From: Gemmatimonadota bacterium
GTDB taxonomy: Bacteria > Gemmatimonadota > Gemmatimonadetes > Palauibacterales > Palauibacteraceae
DNA: 6,298 nt
NCBI GenBank assembly: GCA_029288095.1
Contig: JARFPW010000188.1
Span: 1-6,298, forward strand
Direction of reading: 5' to 3'
Each line of letters starts with the position of its first letter. Position 1 is the first letter of the stretch. The notes below the pieces were generated by a model. That model was given only the letters and a program-made list of their open reading frames with translations, ran no database searches and had not been told where the DNA came from. Below, in pieces: positions 4,915 through 6,298 of this stretch. The translations under genes and the position numbers were made by a program.

Positions 4915-5937
4915 GTGAAAGTTCTCGTTACCGGCGCCGACGGGTTCGTGGGGGAGCATCTCGTAGAACTGCTCCTGGGGGCAGGCCACGAGGTTGCGGC
5001 CTCGACGCTCGCTCTGCCGCCGACCCGCGACACGCTCAGTGCTGATATGCTGGCGGCTGCTGACTGGAAGGCCGCGGACGTCAGGGACCATGATGCGCTG
5101 GTTCGATTGATCTCCGCCGTACGCCCGGATCAGATATACCACCTCGCGGGCTTCTCATCGGGCGCGCTCGCCCGTGCCCAGGCGGCCGAGGCGATGCAGG
5201 TAAACGCTGGTGGAACCGTCAATCTCTGCGAGGCCGTAGTAGCCGTCCGCGACGAGTTTCAGGAATTCGATCCGCGGATTCTCGTCATGGGGTCGGGAGA
5301 CTCCTACGGGGACGCAGCCCGGGAAGATGTTCCGCTGTCCGAAGAACTGGGGCTGCGCCCGGTATCCGCGTATGGTCTGTCGAAGGCAGCCCAGGAACTG
5401 GCAGCCCACACCTACAGGCGGGCACGCGGTCTGCGTGTACTCGCCGTCCGCAGTTTCAATCTGGTTGGACCGGGGCAGGCGCCGCACTTCGTCGTCCCCG
5501 ACTTCTGTACCCAGGTAGCGAGGATCGCGAGCGGCCGTGAACGTGAGCAAATCATGCGGGTGGGGAATCTCGATGTGGAGCGGGATTTCACGGATGTGCG
5601 CGACGGAGTGCGGGCCTTTGCCATGGTGATGGATTTGGCCAAACCTGCCGCGGCCTACAACGTCGCGACCGGCAGTTCGGTCCCGATCCGGCGGATCCTT
5701 GAGTGGATCCTCGACGAAGCTGGCGTGAGGCCTGAGATTGTATCTGATCCGGCTCGTTGCCGGGCAGGAGAGATCGCGAGGATTCGAGGTGATGCGTCTC
5801 GCATCCGGAGCGAGACCGGCTGGGCTCCTGAGCGAGATATCGAGGAGTCGGTGCGCGAGGTCTATCGCTGGGTGGCCAGCAGGTTCAGGAGCCGGCAGAC
5901 CGATCAGGTTTCCGTCAGCGAGGGTGTCCAAGAATGA
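4915..5937 (+). CDS. Extended SDR sugar-nucleotide enzyme, GDP-4-keto-6-deoxymannose reductase / GDP-mannose 4,6-dehydratase-like
   Basis: Cytosolic NAD(P)-dependent enzyme acting on a nucleotide sugar, 340 residues from the GTG. The N-terminal Rossmann fold has the G7-A-D-G10-F-V-G13 dinucleotide motif. The segment VNAGGTVNLCEA follows near 100. The active-site strand reads GSGDSYG at 126-132, and the catalytic pair is Y153/K157 in SAYGLSK. FNLVGPGQAPHFVVPDF and ERDFTDVRDGVRAF are signatures of the GDP-mannose dehydratase/RMD branch. The usual dehydratase glutamate two residues after the Ser/Thr appears to be D129, which leans me towards a reductase (RMD, making GDP-D-rhamnose) over a dehydratase; this is inference. 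The second Rossmann strand ends without the acidic residue typical of NAD preference, so NADP(H) is possible. It begins a new unit after the hairpins and overlaps the UDP-glucose dehydrogenase gene (ATGA), pointing to surface-polysaccharide precursor synthesis. The SDR family is certain, the exact substrate is not. Confidence 0.88.
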   Translation: MKVLVTGADGFVGEHLVELLLGAGHEVAASTLALPPTRDTLSADMLAAADWKAADVRDHDALVRLISAVRPDQIYHLAGFSSGALARAQAAEAMQVNAGGTVNLCEAVVAVRDEFQEFDPRILVMGSGDSYGDAAREDVPLSEELGLRPVSAYGLSKAAQELAAHTYRRARGLRVLAVRSFNLVGPGQAPHFVVPDFCTQVARIASGREREQIMRVGNLDVERDFTDVRDGVRAFAMVMDLAKPAAAYNVATGSSVPIRRILEWILDEAGVRPEIVSDPARCRAGEIARIRGDASRIRSETGWAPERDIEESVREVYRWVASRFRSRQTDQVSVSEGVQE

Positions 5938-6298
5938 ACGTCGCCGTAGTTGGGAGCGGGTATGTAGGGCTAGTCGTCGGCGCCTGTCTCGCTGAGACAG
6001 GTAATCGGGTCACATGTGCCGATATCGATGCCCAGAAAATTGCCCGGCTCAATGCCGGCGAAATTCCGATTTATGAACCGGGCCTCGACCGGCTGATATC
6101 ACGCAATCTGGCGGAGGGGCGGCTGCGGTTCACGACCGACGTGGGAGCCGCCGTGGAACCTGCGCGGGTCGTGTTCATCGCGGTGGGAACGCCTCCCGAT
6201 GAGGACGGTTCGGCCGATCTTCAGCATGTTCTGGATGTAGCCGCGGTCATCGGACGGCACATGGTAGATGAGAAAGTCGTCATCACCAAGAGCACGGT
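5934..6298 (+). CDS. ugd: UDP-glucose 6-dehydrogenase, 3' end beyond window
   Basis: Would oxidise UDP-glucose to UDP-glucuronate with two NAD+, feeding exopolysaccharide, capsule or LPS sugars. Only the first 121 codons (plus two bases) are present. They open with MNVAVVGSGYVGLVVGACLAE: the GxGYVG dinucleotide motif with glycines 7, 9 and 12 is characteristic. D30 (CADID) caps beta strand 2, as expected for NAD preference. IYEPGL (46-51) is a family marker, as are VGTPP (84-88) with DGSADL (91-96). The window ends at KST, where the family normally continues VP. The catalytic cysteine region is not visible. The ATG lies in an ATGA overlap with the stop of the SDR gene, with GAGGG at 5920-5924 as Shine-Dalgarno. 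A related UDP-ManNAc or UDP-GlcNAc dehydrogenase is the main alternative, but IYEPGL favours Ugd. Confidence 0.92.
   Translation, partial: MNVAVVGSGYVGLVVGACLAETGNRVTCADIDAQKIARLNAGEIPIYEPGLDRLISRNLAEGRLRFTTDVGAAVEPARVVFIAVGTPPDEDGSADLQHVLDVAAVIGRHMVDEKVVITKST

Noticed and set aside
1..6298. CRISPR arrays, tRNA or rRNA genes, insertion sequences, attachment sites, defence systems
   Set aside because: No direct-repeat array, no tRNA-like cloverleaf in the short gaps, no transposase, integrase or toxin/nuclease motif. Almost every base is accounted for by housekeeping or sugar-nucleotide genes.

Overview
The window is a stretch of a GC-rich bacterial chromosome (about 60% G+C by eye). It covers the end of a ribosomal protein/transcription operon and the start of a nucleotide-sugar gene pair. 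Every gene I can support is on the + strand, and coding density is very high. No stretch over 300 bases lacks a gene.

Region 1 (1-4799) is a translation and transcription block. In order it holds map (type I methionine aminopeptidase, 5' end cut by the window), infA (IF-1), rpmJ (bL36), rpsM (uS13), rpsK (uS11), rpsD (uS4), rpoA (RNA polymerase alpha), rplQ (bL17), an unrecognised membrane-anchored protein of 161 residues, and rpmB (bL28). Gaps run from 3 to 74 bases, and rpoA and rplQ overlap by 11 bases. The order map-infA-rpmJ-rpsM-rpsK-rpsD-rpoA-rplQ is the widespread 'spc tail plus alpha operon' arrangement. Less usual are the small membrane protein and the placement of rpmB after rplQ. 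bL36, uS4 and bL28 all keep their zinc-ligand cysteines (C+ forms). A sigma70-like promoter candidate lies in the infA-rpmJ gap.

Region 2 (4800-4914) is the only sizeable gap at an operon boundary. It carries two hairpins in tandem. The second, a 12-pair stem with a 4-base loop, is the best candidate for the end of the ribosomal transcript, although its T-tract is poor.

Region 3 (4915-6298) starts with a GTG codon behind a strong Shine-Dalgarno. It encodes an extended SDR sugar-nucleotide enzyme resembling the GDP-4-keto-6-deoxymannose reductase/GDP-mannose 4,6-dehydratase group. An ATGA overlap couples it to a UDP-glucose 6-dehydrogenase gene that runs off the window. This looks like the start of an exopolysaccharide, capsule or O-antigen precursor cluster.

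Taxonomy: gene order, GC content and the sequence style of RpoA and bL28 suggest a free-living Gram-negative-type lineage. Gemmatimonadota is my best guess, at low confidence, because nothing here is diagnostic without a search. The window is mostly housekeeping. I see no mobile element, CRISPR array, RNA gene or defence system. The small membrane protein inside the ribosomal operon is the item most worth following up.
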